Positions 1-10,070 of a stretch of 64,000 nucleotides of DNA are shown here, piece by piece (positions within the stretch are counted from its first letter, which is position 1; every line of letters begins with the position of its first letter). The DNA comes from Streptomyces sp. NRRL F-4489 (GTDB lineage: Bacteria > Actinomycetota > Actinomycetes > Streptomycetales > Streptomycetaceae). Where the stretch lies: the NCBI RefSeq assembly GCF_001509485.1, contig NZ_LLZI01000221.1, positions 124,001 to 188,000 on the forward strand, read 5' to 3'. A program made the position numbers and the translations under genes. The notes below the pieces were generated by a model. It searched no databases, was not told where the DNA came from, and saw only the letters and a list, made by a program, of their open reading frames with translations.

Positions 1-2
1 TG

Positions 3-413
3 GCGACGCGGTTCTTCGAGGCGCTCAAGGACGGTGATGTCGGCGGGCTGCGGGATCTGCTGGCCGCCGATGTGCAGTTCGTCGGGGACGGCGGAGGCAA
101 GGCACCGCAGCTGGCCAGGGCCGTGGTGGGCGCGGAGAAGGTGGCCCGGCTGCTGGGTACGGCCTTCCCCTGGCTGACCCGGATCGCCATGACCTGCGAG
201 CCGCGGGAGATCAATGGCCAGCCCGGCGCCGTCTTCCGCGACCGGGACGGCAACGTGCACAACATCATGGCCCTCGACGTGCTCGACGGCCGGATCCAGA
301 CCATTCGCACGGTGATCAACCCCGACAAGCTCGGCCACATGGGGCCGGTCGCCGATGCCTGGGCCGTCGACCGGGAGGTGAGGCAGGCCCGCCGGCTGTC
401 GAGGGAGGGGTAG
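3..413 (+). CDS. ECF41-type RNA polymerase sigma factor, C-terminal part (5' end outside window)
   Basis: The frame is open from the window edge to a TAG stop, so only about 136 C-terminal residues are present. They form a SnoaL/NTF2-like domain and carry the NPDKL motif near the end, which is characteristic of the ECF41 (SigJ-like) sigma factors. In that family the C-terminal domain contacts the sigma core and tunes its activity. The sigma2 and sigma4 regions must lie upstream of the window. A G-rich tandem repeat begins at the stop codon. The family call is firm; the regulon cannot be inferred here. Confidence 0.85.
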   Translation, partial: ATRFFEALKDGDVGGLRDLLAADVQFVGDGGGKAPQLARAVVGAEKVARLLGTAFPWLTRIAMTCEPREINGQPGAVFRDRDGNVHNIMALDVLDGRIQTIRTVINPDKLGHMGPVADAWAVDREVRQARRLSREG

Positions 414-443
414 GGGGAGTAGGGGGAGTAGGGGGAGGGAGGG
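410..443 (+). repeat. 9-bp G-rich tandem repeat with G-quadruplex pattern
   Basis: Three copies of GTAGGGGGA run straight through the sigma factor stop codon and are followed by two more G3 tracts separated by single A residues. Five G tracts with loops of 4, 4, 1 and 1 bases satisfy the usual G-quadruplex pattern on the coding strand. No T-tract terminator is seen here. Confidence 0.7.
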
Positions 444-540
444 CACGGGATCGTGGTCCCCGATCGATCAGTTTTCGAGAAGTCGCCCCCGGCAGCGCCG
501 CCCTAGTATCAAGGCATTCCCCACGGGCGTGTTCCACACC

Positions 541-564
541 GGCACAGGCACAGGCACAGGCACA
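541..564 (+). repeat. Hexanucleotide repeat (GGCACA)x4
   Basis: Four perfect tandem copies of GGCACA lie just before the ribosome site of the DUF1801-like ORF. Related hexamers in reverse orientation recur in the 3' end of the polyprenyl synthase gene (about 3630-3690). Confidence 0.8.
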
Positions 565-577
565 GACGGAGGCGGCG

Positions 578-793
578 ATGAGCATGCCCGCGTACGCGAA
601 GGACGGCAAGATCGTCTGCTTCTTCCAGTGCTCCGCGAAGTTCAAGGCCCGCTACTCCACGCTCGGCTTCAGTGACCAGGCCAACCTGGACGACGGCGGC
701 GCGATGTGGCCGGCCGCGTACGCGCTGACCGGCGAGCTGACGGCCCGCGATGAGGTACGTATCGCGGAGCTGGTGACGCGGGCGGTGAGCTGA
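578..793 (+). CDS. DUF1801/YdhG-like protein, N-terminally truncated form
   Basis: This 71-residue product matches, as I recall the family, the C-terminal half of actinobacterial DUF1801 proteins: the stretch from MPAYAKDGK through [22 protein letters not shown] and AMWP to the end. Usual members are about 130-160 residues, with a lysine-rich N-terminal half that is absent here. A strong GGAGG site lies 7 bases before the ATG, so the short form may still be translated. A hexanucleotide repeat lies immediately upstream where the missing half would be, suggesting a deletion endpoint. It is either a decayed gene or a minimal family member; no biochemical function is known. Confidence 0.6.
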   Translation: MSMPAYAKDGKIVCFFQCSAKFKARYSTLGFSDQANLDDGGAMWPAAYALTGELTARDEVRIAELVTRAVS

Positions 794-906
794 CGGGGAC
801 GGTCCCGGCCCGCGATGCCGGGGCCGCCCCGCCCCGGCCCCGGCGTGCCTGGGCCCGCCCCGGCCTCGCCCCCGCGACGCCCGCCGCGCCGCGGGGCCGG
901 GCGCGG

Positions 907-3339
<2,433 letters not shown>

Positions 3340-3575
3340 GTGTCTCGTGTCTCCCTCTCCTCTGCGGGGCCGCCTCGGCGCTTTCCCGCACGGCGGGCGG
3401 GGCGGGTCGGGTCGGCCCGGCTCCGGGAAAGTATGTCCGACCGGGACGGCACCGCGGGCGCCGGGCGCCGCCGGATCACTACACGATGGACACGATCTGG
3501 CAGGCGGCTTCGGCCAGTTGGCGGTCGCCGCCGATACGCGCCCGGGCCAGGGCGGGCCGATGAGGCCGTGCTGTT

Positions 3576-4673
3576 TCAGACGAACGCCTCGTAGGGGGTG
3601 CGTGCCTGCCGCTGCCCCTGTCCCGCCAGGCTGCCTGTTCCCGTTCCTGTGCCTGTGCCCGTGTTTGTGTCTGTGCCTGTGCGGGGCCGGAGTGGGCGGG
3701 CGTTGAGGTCCACGCGGGCGCGGAGCGGTTCGGCGTACGGGGACGCCGGGGCGAGGGTGTCCAGGAGGGTGTGCGCGCGACGGCGCAACGCGGCCACGAA
3801 CTCGTTGTACGGGTCGAGCACCTGCGGGCTGAGCAGCAGGTCGGTCAGCTCGCGGTGCGGGACGTCCGAGCGGGCGGCCTGTTCCAGGAGGCGCAGGGCG
3901 TGTGCCCGGGTGTCCGGAGCGGACCGGTTGAGCAGGTGGACCAGGAGGTACGTGGCGGTGCCGTTGCGCAGATCCGTTCCGGGACCGCCGCACACGTCGT
4001 CGTGGTCGTTGCGGATCTGGGCCAGGGTCCCCAGCACTTCGCCGAATTCGTGCCAGGCCGCGACGCTGTCCGGGCCGGTGCCGGTGCCGGTGCCGTGGGC
4101 CAGCCTCGCGGACATGGCGCAGGCCATCGCGTACACCGCGCCGCTCTTCTTCCGGTAGACCTCGTACACGTCCTCGGTGCCCATCCGATGCGGTTGGTTG
4201 AGGATGTCGCGGATCTGTCCGTCGCTGGCGGCGGCCCAGCCGTCCAGATAGTCGGTGCTCAGGGCCTGGCGCAGTGCCTGGGGTACGGGCAGGGCGGCGA
4301 GCGCGCGCAGCGGCAGCCCGTATCCGCACTCCAGGGCGGCGGTCATGGCCGCACCGCCGTTCATTCCGTACATCAGCGTGCCGGCGTCGCCGTCGGCCAC
4401 GTCGTCGAAGGTGTTGGCCGACCGCCACCACAGGGCGTGGACCGCGGCGACCGGTACCGCGGGCGCCGCGCTGCCGCTGATGGCCGCGTGGACGAGGAGG
4501 GGGAGGGCGAACTCCTGGGGGTCGTGCCGCCCGTGCGTGACGAGGCCGGCCAGGGAGGTGCGGAGCACCGGGTGGCGGGCCGCGTAGTGCCGCTCGACGA
4601 GTTCGGCGAGGTGGTGCCGGACGTCGGGGAAGAGGCTGCTGATGTGCGCCTCGGCGCGGGAAGTGGGGGACAA
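3576..4673 (-). CDS. Polyprenyl diphosphate synthase-like (class I isoprenoid) protein
   Basis: This is a 365-residue member of the trans-isoprenyl diphosphate synthase fold. It has a first Asp-rich motif DDVAD in [10 protein letters not shown] and a second, NDHDD, in the position of the DDxxD motif, so both metal-diphosphate binding sites are present. I chose the TTG start at 4673 because GGAG lies 6 bases before it; no ATG or GTG is close. The product would be a prenyl chain (C10-C20); length specificity cannot be read. Two low-complexity Gly-Thr runs, one internal (HGTGTGTG) and one near the C-terminus, come from hexamer DNA repeats. It follows the MFS gene by 68 bp on the same strand, so the two are probably co-transcribed. 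No terpene cyclase is visible. Confidence 0.8.
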   Translation of the reverse strand: MSPTSRAEAHISSLFPDVRHHLAELVERHYAARHPVLRTSLAGLVTHGRHDPQEFALPLLVHAAISGSAAPAVPVAAVHALWWRSANTFDDVADGDAGTLMYGMNGGAAMTAALECGYGLPLRALAALPVPQALRQALSTDYLDGWAAASDGQIRDILNQPHRMGTEDVYEVYRKKSGAVYAMACAMSARLAHGTGTGTGPDSVAAWHEFGEVLGTLAQIRNDHDDVCGGPGTDLRNGTATYLLVHLLNRSAPDTRAHALRLLEQAARSDVPHRELTDLLLSPQVLDPYNEFVAALRRRAHTLLDTLAPASPYAEPLRARVDLNARPLRPRTGTDTNTGTGTGTGTGSLAGQGQRQARTPYEAFV

Positions 4674-4741
4674 GCAGGGCTCCGAGAGGTGGTGGTACGG
4701 ACGAGGGGCGTTGAGGTGCGTGGGTGCGGAGTGGAGTGGTG

Positions 4742-6271
4742 TCAACGGCCGTGGGAAGGAGGCGCCTTGACGGTGGCCGGGGTACGGGTGTCCGGTGCGG
4801 AGCGGGGCGGTTCGGCGGTCGGCTCGACGAAGAGGGCGAGCACGCCGCTGGCCACCGCCGTGAGGGCGATGACGGCCGTCGTGGCGGCGAACGCCCGGGT
4901 GGGCGGGTCGCCTGCCTGGACGCGGGCGAAGAACACCGCCCCGAAACCGCACACCCCGAGCGCGGCCCCGAGCTGCTGGACGGTGGAGACCACGCCCGAC
5001 GCCGCGCCGGAATCCGCCTGGGGGACCGTGCGCAGGGTCACCGCGAGCACCGGCGTGACGAACAGTCCCAGTCCGGCACCGGCCGCACCCAGCGCCGCCA
5101 GCAGCCACGGCACCGAACCGTACGCCGCGCTCAGTACGCACCCGGCGTACCCCGCGGACGCCAGGGCGGCCGCCAGGCAGAGCAGCACCCGGTCCGGTAT
5201 GCGGCGGAGCAGCCGCGGGGCGAGGAGCGAGGCGAGCGCGAAGGTGCCCGCGGACGGCAGTATGCCGGCGCCGGTCGCCAACGGGCCCCAGCCCAGACCC
5301 TGTTGGAGCAGCAGGCCGAGGATCAGGACGAACGCGTTCAGACCGCAGTTGAGCAGGGCCACCAGGGCCAGTCCGCGGCGGAAGCCGGACAGCCGGAGCA
5401 GTTCCGGAGGCAGGAGCGGTGCGCCGCCGCGCGCCCGCAGCGCACGCTCGTACCGGAGGAAGCCGGCCGCCGGGACGAACGAGCCGGCCAGGCAGAGCAG
5501 GGTCCGGAGCGGATAGCCGTGTGCCTGGCCGATGACCAGCGGGACGGTGAACAGGCCGAGCGCACCGGCGGCGAGCACGGTGCCGAGCGGGTCCAGGCCC
5601 GCCCGGACCGCCGTGCCCGGAGCCCTCGACGCGTAGACCCGGACCGGGGCGCCCCCGGCCGCCCACGGCAGCAGCGCCAGCGCCGCGCCCCCCACCGGAA
5701 CGTTGACCAGGAAGACCGTGCGCCACCCGAGCCCGGCGACATCGGCGGCCAGCAGCCAGCCGCCCAGCAGCTGCCCGGACACCGCGCCGATCCCCATCAC
5801 CGCACCGGTCGCCGCGAACGCCGTGCGGCGCTCGGCCTCGTCGGGGAAGAGGGTCTGCGCCGCCAGGTAGACCTGCGGCACCAGCAGCGCGGTGCCGGCG
5901 CCCTGAGCCAGGCGGGACACGACGAGTACGGGAGCCGACGGCGCGAGGCCGCAGGCGAGCGAGGCGGCGGTGAAGAGCGCCATTCCGGCGCCGAAGACGC
6001 GGAAGCAGCCGAACGCGTCGCCCAGGCGCCCGCCGGCGATCAGCCCCAGCCCGTACACCAGTTGGTATCCGGCGAGGACGAGCTGCTCCTCACCCGTGGT
6101 GGTGTGCAGGCCGCGCTGGAGCGCGGGTATCGCCACGACGACGATGAAGACGTCGAGGTTGGCGAGGAAGGTGCCGGCGAGCAGGACGGCCAGGGCCGCC
6201 CGCCGCCGGTCGGCGCCAGGATCGGCCGCCCCGCGCCCGTATCGCTGTACGTGACTGTGTCGTTCCGCCAC
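4742..6271 (-). CDS. MFS transporter, DHA2/14-TM drug exporter type
   Basis: About 509 residues with roughly 14 hydrophobic segments. The N-terminal segment AVLLAGTFLANLDVFIVVVA and the GGRLGDAFG loop (motif A) are typical of actinobacterial DHA2 proton-coupled exporters. The start is uncertain: GTG at 6271 is the nearest start before the first membrane segment, while a longer frame reaches 6361. It is the first gene of a same-strand series with the polyprenyl synthase and UvrA-like ATPase. Exporter plus UvrA-like ATPase suggests self-protection against a DNA-active compound, but this is inference. The XRE regulator just upstream on the same strand could control it. Confidence 0.85.
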   Translation of the reverse strand: MAERHSHVQRYGRGAADPGADRRRAALAVLLAGTFLANLDVFIVVVAIPALQRGLHTTTGEEQLVLAGYQLVYGLGLIAGGRLGDAFGCFRVFGAGMALFTAASLACGLAPSAPVLVVSRLAQGAGTALLVPQVYLAAQTLFPDEAERRTAFAATGAVMGIGAVSGQLLGGWLLAADVAGLGWRTVFLVNVPVGGAALALLPWAAGGAPVRVYASRAPGTAVRAGLDPLGTVLAAGALGLFTVPLVIGQAHGYPLRTLLCLAGSFVPAAGFLRYERALRARGGAPLLPPELLRLSGFRRGLALVALLNCGLNAFVLILGLLLQQGLGWGPLATGAGILPSAGTFALASLLAPRLLRRIPDRVLLCLAAALASAGYAGCVLSAAYGSVPWLLAALGAAGAGLGLFVTPVLAVTLRTVPQADSGAASGVVSTVQQLGAALGVCGFGAVFFARVQAGDPPTRAFAATTAVIALTAVASGVLALFVEPTAEPPRSAPDTRTPATVKAPPSHGR

Positions 6272-6506
6272 GTGGTCATCTTGAACGGGGCCCGGGCCGC
6301 CGAACAAGCGTATGCGGCCCGCGCGCCCCGCGACGGCGAAGTCCCCGCACGGCAAACGCACGCGAAATGAGGGGCGGGGGACGGGAGATGGTGCCGGTGG
6401 TCAAGGTGCGGAGTGGCGGGGGTGGTCCATAGGCGCCATGTTGACGCCCAGCCGCGCGACAGGAGTGCGCGGCACACCATCCGGCCCCCGCCGCCTGCCA
6501 CCCCTG

Positions 6507-7343
6507 CTACGAAATCGCCCGCAGCTGGCCGCGGGAGCGGTGGCGGAGCCGGTCGACGGCCTGGGCCGTGTGCTCGTCGGCGGGAAGGAAGACCACCATC
6601 TGCTGGGCGTCGGAGGAGAGGTCCAACGTCTCGCGCAGCAGCCGGAGTTCGGTGCCGGATGGATGGTTGAGCCGCAGGACGCCGCGCGGCGGTACCACAT
6701 GGCGGTTCATGCGCCGGGTGAAGTCGGGTCCGGCGACCGGCGCCAGTTCCGCGCTGAGCCATTCGGAGTTCTCGACGGCCGGCCCGAGCCACAGGTCGAA
6801 CGCCTGCTCGTCGGCGACCTCGTCCCAGTCCGCGAAGAACGTGCGGGCGCGCGGGTCGGTGAAGACGTAGCGGGTCAGATTCGGGGTCTCCGCGTCGAGC
6901 AGGCCGGTCCCGCTCGTCACCGCCTCGTACGCACCGGTGTAGGCGAGGACGTCGCCGAGCCGGTTGGTCACCAGGGCGATGCCTGGTTCGAGGAGGCGGA
7001 GGGTCTGGAGGACGGCGGGGCGCACCTGGCGGGGCGGGGGCGTGGGACGGGCGTGCGCGGAGCAGGCACCGCCGGCGATCTTGGCGAGGTAGCGCAGGTG
7101 GTTGCGTTCGGCCGGGTCCAGGCTCAGCGCGTCGGCGAGCGCGTTCACCACCGCCGTCGAGGGGTTGCGGTCCCGGCCCTGCTCGATGCGGGTCAGGTAT
7201 TCGACGCTGATGCCGGCCCGCGTCGCCAGATCCGAACGGCGCAGGCCCGGCGCCCGGCGGCGGCCGTGGTCCGGCAGGCCCAGCGTCTCCGGCTGGATGC
7301 TGTCGCGCTTGGCACGGATGAAATCCCCCAGTGGCGTACCCAT
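6507..7343 (-). CDS. XRE-family regulator with MmyB-like ligand-binding domain
   Basis: 278 residues. An N-terminal helix-turn-helix (LATRAGISVEYLTRIEQGRD, about 40-60) is followed by the larger MmyB-like PAS-type domain common in Streptomyces, in which fatty-acid-like ligands have been seen in a relative. It is divergent from the FMN reductase and aldo/keto reductase genes. The 112-bp gap holds a large nested inverted repeat (7379-7415), the obvious candidate operator. The likely role is autoregulation and control of the divergent reductases; the ligand is unknown. Confidence 0.87.
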   Translation of the reverse strand: MGTPLGDFIRAKRDSIQPETLGLPDHGRRRAPGLRRSDLATRAGISVEYLTRIEQGRDRNPSTAVVNALADALSLDPAERNHLRYLAKIAGGACSAHARPTPPPRQVRPAVLQTLRLLEPGIALVTNRLGDVLAYTGAYEAVTSGTGLLDAETPNLTRYVFTDPRARTFFADWDEVADEQAFDLWLGPAVENSEWLSAELAPVAGPDFTRRMNRHVVPPRGVLRLNHPSGTELRLLRETLDLSSDAQQMVVFLPADEHTAQAVDRLRHRSRGQLRAIS

Positions 7344-7378
7344 GCCGTGAGAATACGACGCCGTGCCCCGCCCGCGCA

Positions 7379-7415
7379 GTGCTCAGGGTGGCCCTGCGGG
7401 GGCCAGCCTGAGCAC
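7379..7415. promoter_or_regulatory. Nested inverted repeat in divergent promoter region
   Basis: Outer arms GTGCTCAGG/CCTGAGCAC and inner arms TGGCCC/GGGCCA are both perfect, separated by a 5-base loop, with one G-G mismatch between the two arm pairs. It lies 36 bp from the XRE start and 41 bp from the FMN reductase start. It is a candidate XRE operator; the symmetry would also give a strong RNA hairpin. Confidence 0.65.
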
Positions 7416-7455
7416 GGCCTGGTTCGGATCACCGCGCGGCCCGATGGTTGTGGGC

Positions 7456-8055
7456 ATGGACACCAACACCAAGCACAAGCTCGTGGTCATCGTCGGCAGC
7501 GTCCGGGAGGGCCGGTTCGGCCCGGTCGTGGGCTCATGGGTCGCCGAACAGGCCGCCGCGCACGGCGCTTTCGACGTCGAGACCATCGACCTGGCCGATA
7601 TCGACATCCCGCTGGCCCTGCCCGCGGCACCGCCGAAGTTCGCCGGCGACGCATATCCCCGGCCCGCCGGGATGGCGGCGCTGACCTCGGCACTGGAGAG
7701 CGCGGACGCGTTCATCGTGGTCACGCCGGAGTACAACCACAGTTACCCGGCCTCGCTGAAGGCCGCCATCGACTGGCACTTCACCCAGTGGACGGCCAAG
7801 CCGGTCGCGTTCGTCAGCTACGGCGGCGCGGCGGGCGGCCGGCACGCGGTCCTCCACCTGGAGAACGTCCTGACCGAACTGCACGCGGTGACCATCCGCG
7901 ACGGCCTCGCCTTCCCCAACTACTTCACCGCCTGGGAGGACGGCCGGCCGCTCGACCCCGAGGCGCCCGGATACGCCAAGACGCTGCTGGAGCAGCTTGC
8001 CTGGTGGGCGGGCGCCCTCCGGTCGGCGCGCGCCGCCGCTCCGTACCCGGCGTGA
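7456..8055 (+). CDS. NADPH-dependent FMN reductase / NAD(P)H oxidoreductase
   Basis: 199 residues with the flavodoxin-like fold of the NADPH-dependent FMN reductase family. The phosphate-binding loop is IVGSVREGRFG near the N-terminus, followed by the TPEYNHSYPASLKAAID motif that contacts flavin. Such enzymes reduce free FMN or quinones and azo compounds with NADPH in the cytoplasm. An in-frame ATG at 7444 is an alternative start. It lies 30 bp before the aldo/keto reductase gene on the same strand, so the two form an operon under the divergent XRE regulator. Confidence 0.88.
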   Translation: MDTNTKHKLVVIVGSVREGRFGPVVGSWVAEQAAAHGAFDVETIDLADIDIPLALPAAPPKFAGDAYPRPAGMAALTSALESADAFIVVTPEYNHSYPASLKAAIDWHFTQWTAKPVAFVSYGGAAGGRHAVLHLENVLTELHAVTIRDGLAFPNYFTAWEDGRPLDPEAPGYAKTLLEQLAWWAGALRSARAAAPYPA

Positions 8056-8085
8056 GCAAGTCCAGCACGAAGGAGAGAGACGACG

Positions 8086-9054
8086 ATGCAGTACACCACG
8101 CTCGGCACCACCGATCTGAAGGTCAGCCGGATCGCCCTCGGCTGCATGGGATTCGCGGACCCGGCGCAGGGGGTGAACCCCTGGGCGCTGGACGAAGAGG
8201 CCGCCGCGCCGATGTTCCGGCGGGCCGTCGAACTGGGCATCACCCTGTGGGACACCGCGAACGTCTACGGCGGCGGCACCTCCGAGGAGATCGTCGGCCG
8301 CGCCCTCAAGACGTACACCCGGCGGGAGGACGTCGTCCTCGCCACCAAGGTCGGACTCCCCATGCACAGCGGGCCCGGAGGCGCGGGCCTGTCGCGCCGG
8401 GCGATCCTCACGCAGGTCGACGCCTCGCTCACCCGCCTCGGCACGGACTACATCGACCTCTACCAGATCCACCGGTTCGACCCGGCGACGCCGGTCGAGG
8501 AAACGATGGCGGCGCTCCACGAGGTGGTCGCGGCAGGCAAGGTCCGCCACCTCGGCGCCTCGTCGATGTGGGCCTGGCAGTTCGCCAAGATGCAGCACAC
8601 CGCGGCCCGGAACGGCCACACGCCGTTCGTGTCGATGCAGAACCAGTACAGCCTGGTCCAGCGCGAGGACGAGCGGGAGATGTTCCCGCTGCTCGCGGAC
8701 CAGGGCGTGGCCAGCCTGCCGTGGTGCCCCCTGGCCAAGGGGCGGCTGGCCCGTCCGCGCGGCCAGGTGACCACCCGCTCGGCGGGCGATCCGATGGGGC
8801 AGCGGTTCTTCGGCGACGTCGACCGACCGATCGTCGAAGCCGTCGAACGCATCGCGGCGGCCCGTGGGATCCCGATGGCCCGGACAGCCCTTGCCTGGGT
8901 CCTGAACAATCCCGTCGTCGCGGCCCCCATCGTCGGCGCCACCCGCCCGACCCACCTGGACGACGCGGCAGCCGCCCTCGACGTGCACCTCGACACCGCC
9001 GAACTCGAAGCCTTGGAAGGCCCGTACACGCCTCGGGAGCCGACGGGGTTCTGA
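8086..9054 (+). CDS. Aldo/keto reductase
   Basis: 322 residues, a usual length for AKRs. The TIM-barrel family residues are visible: Asp and Tyr in LWDTANVYGGG, Lys in LATKVGLP and His in LYQIHRF. The C-terminal NADPH-site region ends with the PIVGATRPTHLDDA segment typical of the YajO/tas-like subgroup. An AAGGAG site lies upstream of the ATG. Together with the preceding FMN reductase and the XRE regulator it forms a small reductive detoxification unit. The substrate is unknown. Confidence 0.9.
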   Translation: MQYTTLGTTDLKVSRIALGCMGFADPAQGVNPWALDEEAAAPMFRRAVELGITLWDTANVYGGGTSEEIVGRALKTYTRREDVVLATKVGLPMHSGPGGAGLSRRAILTQVDASLTRLGTDYIDLYQIHRFDPATPVEETMAALHEVVAAGKVRHLGASSMWAWQFAKMQHTAARNGHTPFVSMQNQYSLVQREDEREMFPLLADQGVASLPWCPLAKGRLARPRGQVTTRSAGDPMGQRFFGDVDRPIVEAVERIAAARGIPMARTALAWVLNNPVVAAPIVGATRPTHLDDAAAALDVHLDTAELEALEGPYTPREPTGF

Positions 9055-9156
9055 CGGGTTCTGACGGGCCGTCGGGCGGGATGGGACGGGGCGGGGCGGG
9101 CCTGGCACGACGTTCGCAGTGGGCCCATCGCCTGCTCGTTGACTTCCCGAACGATT

Positions 9157-9175
9157 GGAGGTTAGGTAAACCTTA
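9157..9175. promoter_or_regulatory. Iron-box-like site (DmdR1/IdeR type)
   Basis: The bases AGGTTAGGTAAACCTTA match the 19-bp actinobacterial iron box consensus (TTAGGTTAGGCTAACCTAA, from memory) at 14 of 19 positions, and form an imperfect inverted repeat. It lies 69 bp upstream of the GTG of the membrane protein at 9244, a normal position for repression by an iron-loaded regulator. Confidence 0.5.
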
Positions 9176-9243
9176 CCGAAGGTGCGGAGACCGGCAGCCG
9201 GTGACTGGGAAGCCGAACGCCGGGTTGTCTTGGGGAGGCTGGC

Positions 9244-9771
9244 GTGCAGTGGTCGGTGGTCGTCGGCTATGGCGTGGGTTACGGACTGGCCCTCAGCCTC
9301 CTGTTCACGGCGGGGGTGTTCGCCGGGGCGGCCGCCAGCCGGGACTTCCTGCTCGACGACTATCCGCCCGCGATCCAACACCGGTACGGCAAGCCCAAAA
9401 GCGCCCGCGGCCGCCGGGTCGCCACCCTCTTCGGTGTCTTCGTCTGGGGTGTCTGCGGCCTTCCGCTGATGGTCGCGGCCATGGCCGGCCTGCACGGTGC
9501 CCTGCCCGACGGCCTGTCATTCCTGCCCGCGGCGGTCTGCGCGGCCCTCGTCTTCGCCACCCTGACCGTCTGGGACCTCATCGTCCTTGACTGGCTCATC
9601 CTCGCCGGGCTGCGCCCCCGCCTGCTGGTCCTGCCCGGCACCGAAGGTATGGCCGAATACCGCGACCTGCGATTCCATCTGACCGCGGCCCTCAAAGGCA
9701 GCCCCCTTATTCTCGCCGTGGGCTTGCTCACCGGCGGAATCGCCGCCCTGATCGCCGCCCTGATTGCGTAG
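9244..9771 (+). CDS. Small integral membrane protein of unknown function
   Basis: 175 residues with four or five hydrophobic segments: residues about 5-27, 60-80, 88-110 and 150-173 are clear, and 112-125 is weaker. A charged loop (HRYGKPKSARGRR) follows the first segment. A GGGGAGG ribosome site lies 5 bases before the GTG start. I do not recognise a family with certainty; it resembles uncharacterised actinobacterial membrane proteins. The iron-box-like site upstream suggests expression under iron limitation. There is no obvious partner gene. Confidence 0.72.
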   Translation: MQWSVVVGYGVGYGLALSLLFTAGVFAGAAASRDFLLDDYPPAIQHRYGKPKSARGRRVATLFGVFVWGVCGLPLMVAAMAGLHGALPDGLSFLPAAVCAALVFATLTVWDLIVLDWLILAGLRPRLLVLPGTEGMAEYRDLRFHLTAALKGSPLILAVGLLTGGIAALIAALIA

Positions 9772-9782
9772 GCGACGTTATT

Positions 9783-9862
9783 GCCCCACCTCCTGCTTGC
9801 CCCACCTCCTGCTTGCCCCACCTCCTGCTTGCCCCACCTCCTGATTTCCCCGCCTCCTGCGT
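9783..9862. repeat. 16-bp tandem repeat, four near-perfect copies plus one degenerate
   Basis: The unit is GCCCCACCTCCTGCTT. The first three copies are identical, the fourth differs by one base and the fifth is degenerate. Each full copy contains CACCTCCT, the anti-Shine-Dalgarno sequence of 16S rRNA, on the + strand, and therefore a perfect AGGAGGTG on the other strand. It occupies the gap between the membrane protein and the gene at 10071. Confidence 0.85.
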
Positions 9863-10070
9863 CGCTTCCAACACGGCAGCGCCCTGGGGCGTCCTGGGGC
9901 CTCCTGGATGAGCCGGATACCAGATATTCCCCATGCCCCCGATATCACCCCGAATCACCTCTATCGCAGAAATTATCCGCGTATAGATCTTTGTCGGGGG
10001 TATCGGACATTTAGCCCCCGTTTTCTATTGCAGTGGTGGGGTGTGGGGGCTGGAGACCCGGGGAGGGAAT
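9863..10070. other. AT-richer intergenic region, probable promoter of the 10071 gene
   Basis: Unlike the rest of the window, this stretch has many A/T bases, including TATAGAT near 9980, which would serve as a -10 element. No small gene with good codon use was seen. It ends in a GGGAGGGAAT ribosome site. Confidence 0.4.

Noticed and set aside
6280..6361. Alternative ATG start in another frame before the MFS gene
   Set aside because: That frame gives a Ser/Pro-rich nonsense sequence, while the MFS frame gives a typical first membrane segment.
9783..9862. CRISPR-like array
   Set aside because: Tandem 16-bp units without spacers.
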